From Formosa haliotis (GTDB taxonomy: Bacteria > Bacteroidota > Bacteroidia > Flavobacteriales > Flavobacteriaceae), in the NCBI RefSeq assembly GCF_001685485.1, contig NZ_BDEL01000001.1, positions 186,001 to 250,000 on the forward strand: a DNA stretch of 64,000 nt, read 5' to 3'. The notes below the pieces were generated by a model, which worked only from the letters and a program-made list of their open reading frames with translations, was not told the DNA's origin and searched no databases. Each line of letters opens with the position of its first letter. Position 1 is the stretch's first letter. A program made the translations under genes and the position numbers. Positions 25,919 to 35,521 of this stretch are shown one piece after another.

Positions 25919-28714
25919 TTGAAACTACTTCCTAAATTTTTATTTGTATTTTTTATCTTCTTATTGAAGCCGAGTTTATATGCCCAAAAAGAATCTGCTA
26001 ATTGGTATTTTGGAGAATCTGCAGCTATAAGTTTTAATAGTGGTACTCCAACTTCCATTTCAGGAAGTAACTTGATTACTCATGAAGGAAGTGCAACCAT
26101 ATCTGATGCAAATGGTAATTTATTATTTTATACCGATGGGGTTACTATATGGGATAAACAAAATAGAGCAATGCCTAATGGCCATGATTTATTTGGTAAT
26201 AAATCGAGTACTATGTCTGCTTTAATTGTACCTAAACCAGGCACAATAAATAGGTATTATGTTTTTACCATTGATGAACCAGGGAAATCTAAAGAGAATT
26301 TTGACGACGGAGAAATTAATGGGGTAAATTACTCTGAAGTAGATATGACCTTAAATGGAGGTTTTGGTGATGTAATTTTAAAAAATAAGCCATTAATTAC
26401 CTATAATGTTAACGATGAAACGGAGCGATATTTTAAATCTTCAGAAAAAATAACCGCTGTAACCCACGACAATGAAACCTCAATATGGGTTATCACACAT
26501 TTAGGAAAAACCTTTTATTCTTTTTTAATAGACGAAAATGGCGTAAACGAAACTGCGGTTACTTCTTCAGTGCCAACCGAAGTTTTTCCAAGAGTTAATG
26601 CATACAGTATAAATGTTACTGCCATTGGGTATTTAAAACTATCTCCTAACGGGAAAAAATTAGCCATTGCTCATAGCTCTACGGCATTGGGAAGTCCAAG
26701 AACAGGAACCAAAAATAATGGTAAGATTTTATTATACGATTTTAATAATATAACGGGACAGGTTACCAACGAAAGATTAATTAAAGTTGATACCTATCCG
26801 TATGGATTAGAGTTCTCTCCCAATTCTAAACTACTTTACGCAACGGTTGGGAATTATGATGTAGATGATCATTTTGTCGAAGGTTATTTATATCAATACG
26901 ACTTATTCAGTACCAATATTCCCGCATCAGAAGTTTTAATTAATAAATCAAATTATTATGCGGGTGCTTTACAGCTAGCCATAGATGGGAAAATTTATAG
27001 GGCGGGATATAGAGGAGTCTCAGGAATAAAAACATTATCTTATATCGATAAACCTAATAATATAGGATCGGACAGTGATTATATTCACGCTAGAGTTAAT
27101 TTAGATTACGGCGTGGTTAAGTTAGGTTTGCCTCCTTTTGTACAATCTATTTTTAAATATAGGTTTGATTACACGTATACGTGTTCGGGTTCTGGTTTCG
27201 ATGCTACATTTAATATTTTACCAGACCCGAGTGAAGAAGATCCAGATTTTGAAATGAGTTGGGATTTTGGAAACGGACATACTTCAAACACAAATTTTAC
27301 AAATTATTATGCAAGTCCAGGAGATTATGATGTCACCATGACACTAAATATTAATGGTGAAGACCAAACATTTAAAAAAACAATTACAATTGCAGAATTA
27401 CCAACATTAGAGAGTTCATACGAACTTGTTGCTTGCGATGCGTTTGATGGAGATGCTACCGACGGATTAACCAATTATAATTTACAAAATGTAAGTGGTG
27501 CTAATTCAATATTTACTTCAGATGTGGTACAGGTGTATTATTATGAAACTTGGGCAGAAGCGCATGATGATACAGATAGAATAAATGCTATTAATAATGG
27601 TAGTTATGAGAATATTTCAAAAAATCAAATTGTATATGCCAAAGTATATGCTAATAATTCAGACTGTTATCAAATAGTCAGAGTGAAATTAACCACAGAA
27701 GATCCTATAACAATAGGAACATACAATCTTGCAGCATGTCCCGATGAAACTCCCGGTATTGGTGTTTTTGATTTATCTGAAATTGAAACTCAGCTTAGAA
27801 ATAATCCAACTTTTGGAACAGATGTCTTATTTTCATTTCACACTACTCGAACTAATGCTCAATCAGGTTTAGATCCTTTACCTACACTTTATAAAACTCC
27901 GGATACAACAATATTTATAAAAGGAGAAAGTAGTAATGCCTGTTTCGATATTGGTGAAGTCCAATTAAAAGTCAATTCATTTCCTGTTTTACAAAATCAA
28001 GAGTTTAATGTATGCCCATCAGATTTAGTTGCAGGGTTTACTATAGACACCGGGATTAAAAGTACCACATTCAATTCGAATTCCTACACCTATACATGGG
28101 AGCGGATAGGAGGGATCACAAATGTAGGGTTCAATACTAGTGAAACTTATATTGCTCATGCTGCAGGAGATTATAAAGTTACCATTTCAGATGCTCATTG
28201 TAACGTTTCAATAGTGGTTAGTGTGAAAGAGTTTGCAAGACCCGATATATTAGATTTAAAGATAGATGATTTAAATTTGGAGGTACAATTATCGAATCCT
28301 AGTACCGATTTTGAATATGCGGTAGATTATCCTAACGGATTTCAAACTTCCAATACCTTTTATAATTTACAGCCAGGAGAACACAAACTTTATGTGCGAG
28401 ATGTTTTTAGATGTAATTTGGTAGAACAAACATTTAATGTTTTCGGATTTCCAAAACTTTTTACACCTAATGGAGATGGATATCACGATTCTTGGAGTGT
28501 AGAAGGGTTAGACCGTTCTAGGTATAACAAACCTATTTATGTATATATCTACGATAGATATGGTAAAATTTTGCATGTATTCGATGCTCTAGATTTTAAT
28601 AGTAGTTGGGATGGCACATTTAAAGGTGAGGTGGTAAAGAGCGACGATTACTGGTATAGTTTTGTGCTTCCAAATGGAAAAGCATATAAAGGTCATTTTA
28701 CGCTTAAACATTAA
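25919..28714 (+). CDS. T9SS type B secreted surface protein with PKD domain
   Basis: A 931-residue secreted protein. A TTG start at 25919 is the only codon that leads directly into the signal peptide (MKLLPKFLFVFFIFLLKPSL, cleaved near YAQ); no ATG lies near. Residues 25-430 form a beta-propeller-like region (NWYFGESAAISFNSG; KLSPNGKKLAIAHSS). Residues 440-495 are a PKD domain (MSWDFGNGHTSNTNF). Two further Ig-like segments follow. The last 85 residues are the gliding-motility-associated, type B sorting domain (FTPNGDGYHDSW, YIYDRYGKILHVF, GDDYWY-type ending with KGHFTLKH). The protein is exported by type IX secretion and probably anchored through a PorP/SprF-type partner. Confidence 0.87.
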   Translation: MKLLPKFLFVFFIFLLKPSLYAQKESANWYFGESAAISFNSGTPTSISGSNLITHEGSATISDANGNLLFYTDGVTIWDKQNRAMPNGHDLFGNKSSTMSALIVPKPGTINRYYVFTIDEPGKSKENFDDGEINGVNYSEVDMTLNGGFGDVILKNKPLITYNVNDETERYFKSSEKITAVTHDNETSIWVITHLGKTFYSFLIDENGVNETAVTSSVPTEVFPRVNAYSINVTAIGYLKLSPNGKKLAIAHSSTALGSPRTGTKNNGKILLYDFNNITGQVTNERLIKVDTYPYGLEFSPNSKLLYATVGNYDVDDHFVEGYLYQYDLFSTNIPASEVLINKSNYYAGALQLAIDGKIYRAGYRGVSGIKTLSYIDKPNNIGSDSDYIHARVNLDYGVVKLGLPPFVQSIFKYRFDYTYTCSGSGFDATFNILPDPSEEDPDFEMSWDFGNGHTSNTNFTNYYASPGDYDVTMTLNINGEDQTFKKTITIAELPTLESSYELVACDAFDGDATDGLTNYNLQNVSGANSIFTSDVVQVYYYETWAEAHDDTDRINAINNGSYENISKNQIVYAKVYANNSDCYQIVRVKLTTEDPITIGTYNLAACPDETPGIGVFDLSEIETQLRNNPTFGTDVLFSFHTTRTNAQSGLDPLPTLYKTPDTTIFIKGESSNACFDIGEVQLKVNSFPVLQNQEFNVCPSDLVAGFTIDTGIKSTTFNSNSYTYTWERIGGITNVGFNTSETYIAHAAGDYKVTISDAHCNVSIVVSVKEFARPDILDLKIDDLNLEVQLSNPSTDFEYAVDYPNGFQTSNTFYNLQPGEHKLYVRDVFRCNLVEQTFNVFGFPKLFTPNGDGYHDSWSVEGLDRSRYNKPIYVYIYDRYGKILHVFDALDFNSSWDGTFKGEVVKSDDYWYSFVLPNGKAYKGHFTLKH

Positions 28715-28998
28715 AAAAAAATGAAATATTATTAAGAGATTTCCAGCTATTAGATTCTAGGAACATATTGCAGTGAACAGAAAAATAAAGGCTTAAGTAA
28801 TTTTTTGATAGATTTTACGATCTCGATATAGGTTTTAAGAATCATATTCCATCACATTAAGACATATAAAAAGTGTAGTTTTAAAGAAAATGATATCACT
28901 GTAAACTTGTTTGTATTCATAAAAAGAGCTAGAAATACGCTTTATTAATTGCTTTTATGACGAAAATTGGGGTTTAAAAATTAATTTTTTCTAAATCT

Positions 28999-29051
28999 TT
29001 TGATTAGTAAACCGATAATTCGTATTTTTGGTTTACCAAATTGGTTGACCA
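28999..29051 (+). promoter_or_regulatory. Promoter and tandem operator of the alginate lyase gene
   Basis: A Bacteroidota-type promoter is readable: TTTG (28999-29002) as the -33 box, a 20-bp spacer, and TATTTTTG (29023-29030), which fits the TAnnTTTG -7 box. Overlapping and just downstream are two near-identical small palindromes, TTGGTTTACCA (29028-29038) and TTGGTTGACCA (29041-29051), 13 bp apart. An inverted partial copy (AGTAAACC, 29006-29013) lies inside the spacer. This arrangement fits a repressor that blocks the start site. The cognate regulator is not in the window. Confidence 0.65.
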
Positions 29052-29068
29052 GTTTAAATTATAAGCAA

Positions 29069-31387
29069 ATGAACATGACTAAAAGTACAATTTCAATTTT
29101 ATTTCTTTCAATTTTATTTACGGCACAAATGAGTGCTCAAAACGTAAAGAAAATGGTGAAAAACATGCAAGAATTAGATCTTGCTATTAAAAGTGCAAAA
29201 CCAGGCGACCATCTTGTTATGGCGAATGGGATTTGGGACGATGTAACTATAAAATTTAAAGCCGTTGGAACTAAAGAACAACCTATTGTTCTTGAAGCAG
29301 AAACTGCAGGTAAAGTTTTTATAGAAGGACAATCTACTTTAAGATTGGCAGGGGAGTATTTAGTGGTAGACGGTTTACATTTCAGAAATGGATATACTCC
29401 TAAATCTACAGTTATCGATTTTAGAACGGATAAAGAAAATATTGCCAATAATTGTAAAGTTACAAATTGTGTAATCGACTCTTTTACACAATTAGACCGT
29501 GAAGAAAAAGATCATTGGGTTCAGTTTTTCGGGAAACACAACGAATTAAGTAACTGTTATATTACCGGAAAATCTAATCCAGGACCAACAATTAGAGTGT
29601 TTTTAAATGGAAACGAAAACATTAACAATCACCATAGAATTGTAAATAATTATTTTGGAGAAAGACCAAGAGCTGGTGGACCACACGGAGAAACTATCCA
29701 AATTGGAGATAGTTATACGTCTATGACTCCTTCTTACACACATGTTGCAAATAACTTATTTGAGAAGTGTAACGGTGAAGTTGAAATTATTTCAAGTAAA
29801 TCTAACTTTAACGAGTTTGAGCATAACATCTTTTTCGAGAGTGAAGGATCGTTAGTATTACGTCATGGCAACTATGCTAAAATTAACGGTAACGTTTTTA
29901 TTGGTAATGATACGTCTACAGCAATGGGAGGAATTCGTGTTGTAAATACAGGACACTGGATTACCAATAACTATTTCTACAAAATTAACGGAAACGAGTT
30001 TAGAAGTGCTTTAGCAGTAATGAATGGGGTTCCAAAATCACCATTAAATCGTTACAATCAAGTAACAGATGTTGTTGTTGCTTACAATTCATTTATAGAT
30101 TGCGAAGTACCAATGCAATTTAGTGTAGGATCTAATATAGATAAAAGTGATGTATTACCTGCATCAGAAATTCGTTCTGAACGACCAATTCGTACGGTTG
30201 TTGCAAACAATTTAATTTACAATCACGATGCTAGTAAAACAACTCAAATATTTGGTTACGATAAAGTAGATGGTGTAAACTTTAAAAGCAATATTACTAA
30301 TAATAAAGTAGAAGGTGATGTAGATACAAATGGCGGACTTACACAAAAAGACATCGAGGTAACTAAAATCTCAGATTGGTTCTATGCACCGACTACTAAT
30401 TTTACAAATGTGTATAACGGGTATGAATTTGAAACGATTAATAAAGACTTTTTAGGAGCAGATAGAACAAAAAGTAAAGCTATTGGAGCTGTAACGTTCC
30501 CTTTATCTACTGGTAAAGTTGAAATTAACAAATCTCAATATGGACCAAAATGGTACAAAGTTGAAAAGGCTAAAGCAAAATCTAACACGATAAAAGTCAC
30601 TTCAGAATCAGATTTTGTTAGTGCTTTAAATAAAGCAAAATCAGGTGATATTGTAGAGTTAAAGTCTGGAACTTATAAGTTGTCTCAAGCGATTAAAATA
30701 GATAAAGAAATCACTGTAAAATCTACAGGGAAACGCAAAGCTAAAATAGTATATTCAGGAGCAGCTAACACACCATTATTTCAAATGCTTCCTAAAGGTC
30801 ATTTAATTTTAGACAATGTAGCTATTGAAGGTACAGAAACTCAAGATGCATTCGCTACTTTAGATAAAAACATGTCTAGCGCTTATAACTTAACGGTTAA
30901 AAATAGTGAAATTTCTAACTTTAATAGTGTGCTAACAACATCTAAAGGTTCGTTTGCTGATGATATTATAATTGAAAACACAACTATTAAAGATTGTACT
31001 AATGGTATTCAATTAGCATCAGAAGATGATGATAAAGGAGATTACAGTGCAGAATTTGTTACTATTAAAAATTCAGTTTTCGAAAATGTAGATAAAAACG
31101 TTTTAAATTACTACAGAGGTGGTTATGATGAATCTTCAATTGGAGGGAATTTAGCTCTAGTAAACAATACCTTTAAAAACAGTGGTTCTAAAGAAGAAAG
31201 TAAAATCTTATTACAAACTCGAGGGATTGTAAATATGGATTTTAACGGAAATACCTTTACAAATAACCCAGTATCTTACGTGATTATTCTTTGGGGAGAA
31301 AAAGGACAAAAATCTGTAAACAATACCTTGAATAATTCAGGTGAAGTTAAAACAGAACAAAACTTAAAAATGAAATTAATGTACTAA
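29069..31387 (+). CDS. Alginate lyase, polysaccharide lyase family 6
   Basis: Start at the ATG at 29069, which opens a signal peptide (MNMTKSTISILFLSILFTAQ, cleaved near MSAQ). At 772 residues it is a two-domain PL6 enzyme: two right-handed beta-helices, the catalytic one from about 25 to 500 and a second from about 515 to the end (KVTSESDFVSALNKAKSGDI). Catalytic signatures are NGEVEIISSKS, giving the Ca-binding Glu residues and base Lys244, and LVLRHGNY with acid Arg265. The 21-residue Lys-Arg spacing equals that of the characterised lyase AlyGC. It should depolymerise alginate, G-blocks or poly-MG, outside the inner membrane. It is monocistronic, with its own promoter and terminator. Confidence 0.92.
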   Translation: MNMTKSTISILFLSILFTAQMSAQNVKKMVKNMQELDLAIKSAKPGDHLVMANGIWDDVTIKFKAVGTKEQPIVLEAETAGKVFIEGQSTLRLAGEYLVVDGLHFRNGYTPKSTVIDFRTDKENIANNCKVTNCVIDSFTQLDREEKDHWVQFFGKHNELSNCYITGKSNPGPTIRVFLNGNENINNHHRIVNNYFGERPRAGGPHGETIQIGDSYTSMTPSYTHVANNLFEKCNGEVEIISSKSNFNEFEHNIFFESEGSLVLRHGNYAKINGNVFIGNDTSTAMGGIRVVNTGHWITNNYFYKINGNEFRSALAVMNGVPKSPLNRYNQVTDVVVAYNSFIDCEVPMQFSVGSNIDKSDVLPASEIRSERPIRTVVANNLIYNHDASKTTQIFGYDKVDGVNFKSNITNNKVEGDVDTNGGLTQKDIEVTKISDWFYAPTTNFTNVYNGYEFETINKDFLGADRTKSKAIGAVTFPLSTGKVEINKSQYGPKWYKVEKAKAKSNTIKVTSESDFVSALNKAKSGDIVELKSGTYKLSQAIKIDKEITVKSTGKRKAKIVYSGAANTPLFQMLPKGHLILDNVAIEGTETQDAFATLDKNMSSAYNLTVKNSEISNFNSVLTTSKGSFADDIIIENTTIKDCTNGIQLASEDDDKGDYSAEFVTIKNSVFENVDKNVLNYYRGGYDESSIGGNLALVNNTFKNSGSKEESKILLQTRGIVNMDFNGNTFTNNPVSYVIILWGEKGQKSVNNTLNNSGEVKTEQNLKMKLMY

Positions 31388-31420
31388 TATCGATTAGTTA
31401 CTTCAACACATTTCAAGCAA

Positions 31421-31457
31421 AAAGAGCTTACAATTAAAATTGTAAGCTCTTTTTTTT
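31421..31457 (+). terminator. Terminator of the alginate lyase gene
   Basis: A perfect 15-bp stem, AAAGAGCTTACAATT with its complement (31438-31452), and a 2-nt loop are followed by a run of T. It starts 34 bp after the stop codon. Confidence 0.85.
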
Positions 31458-31499
31458 GTTTCATACTTTTAGATGTAACCTCTATTTTAAAAAATAGAA

Positions 31500-32057
31500 C
31501 TAAATGCTCAAGGCCCCGCGGAATCCTCTAGCGGCGTAGTAAGATTCGGCTCCATTATGATATATAAAGGTATGGTCGAAACGGAAATCTCCAAATAGTG
31601 CACCGCCAAGTGTTCTTATCTTTTCTGGAGTTTCAATCCAACTCGAAGTTTTAGTGTCGACAGGATCTAGACTTTGTAACAGTTTATATTGGGTTTCATT
31701 TAATAGGTTAATTCCCATTTCTGTAGCCATATCTAGGGCACTGTTTTTAGGCTTAAATTTTTTTCTTGCATCTAATGCTGCTCGGTCGTAACATAAACTT
31801 CTACGGTCTTTCGGACTCTCTTTAGTACAATCGAAAAAAGTATACAAGTCTTCATCTTGGTCGTAATTAACTACATCTGGTTCGCCACCGGTGCGTTCCA
31901 TTTCGTTAAGGGACCACAATTTATCAGGATTGGCTTCTAACCGAACCAATACTTTAGACCACTCGATATCCTTATGACGATGCCTATTAGCTTCAAATCG
32001 TGTTTTTAAAATATTTATAAGGGTCTCTTTTTCTGTGTCTGTTAAAGTTTTGGACAT
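31500..32057 (-). CDS. DUF4256 family protein
   Basis: Start at the ATG at 32057 (MSKTLTDTEKETL); an extension to 32111 adds a hydrophobic stretch not typical of the family. The 185-residue protein matches the DUF4256 pattern: RFEANRHRHKDIEWSKV, LWSLNEMERTGGEPDVV, FFDCTKESPKDRRSLCYDR, GVNLL-like GINLLNETQYK, TSSWIETPEKIR and GGALFGDFRFDHTFIYHNGA. The function of this family is unknown. It is predicted cytoplasmic, lies alone on the minus strand, and converges with the alginate lyase terminator. Confidence 0.85.
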   Translation of the reverse strand: MSKTLTDTEKETLINILKTRFEANRHRHKDIEWSKVLVRLEANPDKLWSLNEMERTGGEPDVVNYDQDEDLYTFFDCTKESPKDRRSLCYDRAALDARKKFKPKNSALDMATEMGINLLNETQYKLLQSLDPVDTKTSSWIETPEKIRTLGGALFGDFRFDHTFIYHNGAESYYAARGFRGALSI

Positions 32058-32250
32058 AAGTGTACGTATTAAGATATTGAAAATAAGCAAAAAAATCATC
32101 TTAGAAAACAAAGCGTAATGTTTATAAGATTTGTTTTAGCATCAGATTTATTATTCAAATTACTAATTACAGAAAAATGTGTTGTTTCTATTATTTTTCA
32201 ATTCAAAAATAATCTTCAGTATGAAAGTAAAATACCGTGCTTAATCCTTC

Positions 32251-32291
32251 AAAAAAAAATCCTTCAACATATTATCATGTGAAGGATTTTT
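32251..32291 (-). terminator. Terminator after the M28 peptidase genes
   Basis: A 12-bp stem (AAAAATCCTTCA at 32255-32266 pairing with 32280-32291) has a 13-nt loop and T-runs on both sides. It lies 17 bp past the stop of the minus-strand peptidase gene; it may act in both directions. Confidence 0.75.
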
Positions 32292-32307
32292 TTTGATTAA
32301 GATCGAA

Positions 32308-33867
32308 TTATTTTGAAACCTTATCGACTACAATTTTTTGATCGCGGTTAGCCAATTCCCAAGCGGTATAAAACACCAAACGCGTACGGTTTTCTAGCAA
32401 ATCGTATTGAATTTTGTCAGGGGTGTCTGTAGGTTTGTGGTAATCGTCATGCGTTCCATTAAAATAGAAAATTACAGGAATATTGTTTTTAGCAAAGTTG
32501 TAATGGTCTGAACGGTAATAAAAACGATTCGGATCGTTTTCTGCATTGTATTTATAATCTAACTCAATGTTGCAACATTGTTTGTTTACAGTTTCAGAAA
32601 TAGTATGTAATTCTGTACTTAGTTTATCGCTTCCAATTAAATAAATATAATTACGGTTGCTACTTTCGCGCTTAGGATCGGTTCTACCGATCATATCGAT
32701 ATTTAAATCGACCATGGTATGTTGTAATGGTTTAATAGGGTTTACATCGGTATAATAACTCGAACCTAATAAGCCTTTTTCCTCGCCTGTTACATGTAAG
32801 AAAAGGATAGAGCGTTTGGGACCCTGACCGTTATCTTTAGCCGATTTAAAGGCTTCAGCTATTTCTAATAAAGCGACAGTACCCGAACCATCATCGTCTG
32901 CACCATTATAAACTTCGCCGTTTTTAATGCCTTCATGATCTAAATGTGCAGAAATAACTATTATTTCATCTGGCTTTTCTGTTCCTTTAATAAAGGCAGC
33001 AACATTTTCAGAATTGAAATTGTCTGCTTGTTTTTCAAATTTTAATTTAAAATCTACCGGAATCGATTTAGGGGTAGATTCCTTATCTATGTTTGGTAAA
33101 ATGCTTTGCGCCACATTGGTATTTACAATAAAAAAATACATGGACTCGCTTTTCGATTTTAAGGCCATTCTTCCTTTAGCATTTCCAAACCTTTGGGCCG
33201 CCATTTGGTAAATTTCTGGTGCATAAAATAAAATGGCTTTGGCCCCTTTTGCGGTAGCAATATCACGTTTTAAGGCAAATTCTTGTCTAAAATTAGACCA
33301 CTTACTAGCTTCAGATGTTCCAGAAATAACATAAGTACCATCTGGGTTTTTAGGTTCTCCTGCCTTAAATAAAACGACTTTTCCTGAAATATCAATAGAT
33401 TTATAATCGGAGTAATCGCCCTCTTCTATACCATAACCCGCATAAATAACGTCGTTGGTGTTTATCGCACCAGACTCACTTGGTAAAATAGAAATATAAT
33501 CGTCTATTAAATTAAATGTAGTACTGTTAATGGTTAATTCTGCTTGCGGTGGGTTAACGGTTTCTAACGGCACGTCCTGAAAGTAATTTCCATCAGACTT
33601 GGCAGCAGGTATGCCCAATTCTATATAGTGTTGTTTTAAATATTCTACAGCTTTTTTCTGACCAGGTTCACCGGTTTCACGACCTTCAAATTCATCTGAA
33701 GCATAGATCATTAAATCTGTTTTTAACTCGGCTTCAGTTATGCTTTTTGCATAATAATTTACATCGTGTGTTGTATGCGTTATAGGTTTTGTGGCAGTGG
33801 TGGTTTTAGAGTTTCCACAGCTTAGAAGTATAGCCGCAACACTAGCAAGTATATAGTTTTTATTCAT
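32308..33867 (-). CDS. M28 family metallopeptidase lipoprotein with PA domain
   Basis: A 519-residue aminopeptidase-like lipoprotein (MNKNYILASVAAILLSC, Cys17). An N-terminal part precedes an inserted protease-associated (PA) domain (about residues 105-280). The M28 catalytic core has the two-zinc ligands in order: SAHLDHEG (His), NGADDDGSGT (bridging Asp), HVTGEEKGLLG (catalytic and ligand Glu), NIDMIGR (Asp), and YFNGTHDDYHKPTDT (last His). It probably trims peptides in the periplasm or at the surface. It is the second of two tandem paralogues; the other has the same core without the PA domain. Confidence 0.9.
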   Translation of the reverse strand: MNKNYILASVAAILLSCGNSKTTTATKPITHTTHDVNYYAKSITEAELKTDLMIYASDEFEGRETGEPGQKKAVEYLKQHYIELGIPAAKSDGNYFQDVPLETVNPPQAELTINSTTFNLIDDYISILPSESGAINTNDVIYAGYGIEEGDYSDYKSIDISGKVVLFKAGEPKNPDGTYVISGTSEASKWSNFRQEFALKRDIATAKGAKAILFYAPEIYQMAAQRFGNAKGRMALKSKSESMYFFIVNTNVAQSILPNIDKESTPKSIPVDFKLKFEKQADNFNSENVAAFIKGTEKPDEIIVISAHLDHEGIKNGEVYNGADDDGSGTVALLEIAEAFKSAKDNGQGPKRSILFLHVTGEEKGLLGSSYYTDVNPIKPLQHTMVDLNIDMIGRTDPKRESSNRNYIYLIGSDKLSTELHTISETVNKQCCNIELDYKYNAENDPNRFYYRSDHYNFAKNNIPVIFYFNGTHDDYHKPTDTPDKIQYDLLENRTRLVFYTAWELANRDQKIVVDKVSK

Positions 33868-33932
33868 GGGTTAAGGTTTTATTTTTCTTTTATAACAGAC
33901 TTTAGATGCATTATAATGCAATACTTTCAAAG

Positions 33933-34988
33933 TTAATCTTTGGTTTGAATATCGGCATCTAAAGTTGGGCGATTTGGCTGATTAGCTAATTGCCAAGCGG
34001 TAGCAAATACTAATTGAGCACGCTTTTGTAACATCTCGAAATTAATTTTATCTACAGTGTCTGTAGCTTTATGGTAGTCTTCGTGAGTACCGTTAAAATA
34101 AAAAATTACAGGAATGTTATGTTTTGCAAAATTGTAATGATCTGATCGGTAATAAAATTGGTTCTTATCGTCTTCTGCATTAAAAGTATAATCTAATTCT
34201 AAATTGAAAAACGTGTCGTTTACATGTTCCGATGTTAAATGAAGCGATTCGCTTAACCGATCTGAACCAATTAAATATACATAATTAGGGTTGTCTTTAT
34301 GCTTGTCGTCTACACGGCCAATCATATCAATATTCAAATCTGCTATGGTGTTTTCTAAAGGGAAAACAGGATTTTCTGTATAAAAACGAGATCCGTAAAG
34401 CCCGATTTCTTCAGCGGTAACATGCAAAAATAAGATGCTTCGTTTTGGTCCATGGCCATCTAAAACAGCCTGCTTAAAAGCTTGAGCAATTTCTAAAATA
34501 GCCACTGTTCCGGAACCATCATCATCGGCGCCATTGTAAATTTCACCATCAATAATACCAACATGATCTAGATGAGCCGAAACAACTAAAACTTCATCAG
34601 GTTTTTCTGTTCCTTCAATATAGGCGAGTACATTTTCTGATTCCCCTGTGTTTTCGGGTAAATAGGAGGCAGGAATGTGCTGAAAATATAGGGTATCGTC
34701 AACCGCAGCGTTTATGTTTTCATTTATATAATATTGTTTTAAATATTCGGCTGCTTTTTTCTGACCAGGAGTTCCCGTTGCTCGACCTTCAAAATCATCA
34801 GAAGCATAAATTTCTAAATGTTGTTTTAGCTCGGTAGTTGTTATGGTTTGTGCATATTGTTTTACCAAGCTACTATCCTGTATCGTTATGGCATCGTCTA
34901 CTTGGTCAGATTTAGAATTTTCTTTTGCGTTAGAACACGATCCAATCAATAGAAAAGTACTAAGAATATAACAGAATTTTAATGGCAT
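33933..34988 (-). CDS. M28 family metallopeptidase lipoprotein without PA domain
   Basis: A 351-residue lipoprotein (lipobox FLLIGSC). It shares long matching runs with the neighbouring 519-residue peptidase: YASDDFEGRATGTPGQKKAA, IEGTEKPDEVLVVSAHLDHV, NGADDDGSGTVAILEIAQAF, and YYRSDHYNFAKHNIPVIFYF. All five zinc ligands and the catalytic Glu (HVTAEEIG) are kept. Where the sibling has a PA domain of about 165 residues, this protein has only a short linker (SYLPENTGESENVLAYI). The two genes are 65 nt apart on the same strand and clearly arose by duplication, then insertion or deletion. Confidence 0.9.
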   Translation of the reverse strand: MPLKFCYILSTFLLIGSCSNAKENSKSDQVDDAITIQDSSLVKQYAQTITTTELKQHLEIYASDDFEGRATGTPGQKKAAEYLKQYYINENINAAVDDTLYFQHIPASYLPENTGESENVLAYIEGTEKPDEVLVVSAHLDHVGIIDGEIYNGADDDGSGTVAILEIAQAFKQAVLDGHGPKRSILFLHVTAEEIGLYGSRFYTENPVFPLENTIADLNIDMIGRVDDKHKDNPNYVYLIGSDRLSESLHLTSEHVNDTFFNLELDYTFNAEDDKNQFYYRSDHYNFAKHNIPVIFYFNGTHEDYHKATDTVDKINFEMLQKRAQLVFATAWQLANQPNRPTLDADIQTKD

Positions 34989-35022
34989 ATATTAAGGTTT
35001 TATAATTTTTAAAAGAGCGTTT

Positions 35023-35385
35023 TTAATGTCGCGGAATGATTTTATTTCCGTTATCATCAAATTTAATATCTAAGGTGTCAGCGGCCTTAGTTGTATCTAA
35101 TTTAGGCGGTGTTTCTTTTTGTTCTACAGCCTCTTGCTTATCAATTTCAGAGTTTGTAAATAGTAATTTATAGAAGGATAAAACTAAAGCTATGCCAGCT
35201 AGTAAAACCGAGAGCTGTGCTGTTTTTTTAGGATTTACTTTTTGTTTTGAAATATGTATGCCATAACCACCTAATAGCAAGGCTAAGCCCGAAGGTATGA
35301 ATGCTAACTTAAACCAAGGCATGGTCGATAATAAAGTAGCCACTATGGCTAAAATTAAAGCGGATATGATGATTAATTTTCTCAT
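35023..35385 (-). CDS. Small membrane protein of unknown function
   Basis: Start at the ATG at 35385 (MRKLIIISALILAIVATLLS), as the longer frame adds a non-hydrophobic 15-residue tail. The result is 120 residues with three hydrophobic segments at about 3-20, 25-43 and 57-73, and a charged C-terminus (EAVEQKETPPKLDTTKAADT). I do not recognise a family. It lies 34 nt ahead of the shorter M28 peptidase gene on the same strand, so it may be co-transcribed. Confidence 0.65.
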   Translation of the reverse strand: MRKLIIISALILAIVATLLSTMPWFKLAFIPSGLALLLGGYGIHISKQKVNPKKTAQLSVLLAGIALVLSFYKLLFTNSEIDKQEAVEQKETPPKLDTTKAADTLDIKFDDNGNKIIPRH

Positions 35386-35466
35386 ATAGATGTAAACCGG
35401 AGTAGTTTTATTTAAAACCCGAAAATACAATGTTTTTTAATGGATTACTAACAAAGATATAAAACT

Positions 35467-35500
35467 AAAAAGGCTCTTTCTGAAATGAAAAAGCCTTTTT
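35467..35500 (-). terminator. Terminator after the efflux operon
   Basis: AAAAAGGCT (35467-35475) pairs with AGCCTTTTT (35492-35500), with T-runs at both ends. It lies 22 bp past the OMF stop codon at the end of the four-gene minus-strand operon. Confidence 0.7.
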
Positions 35501-35521
35501 AATAGTACTTAATAATAAATA

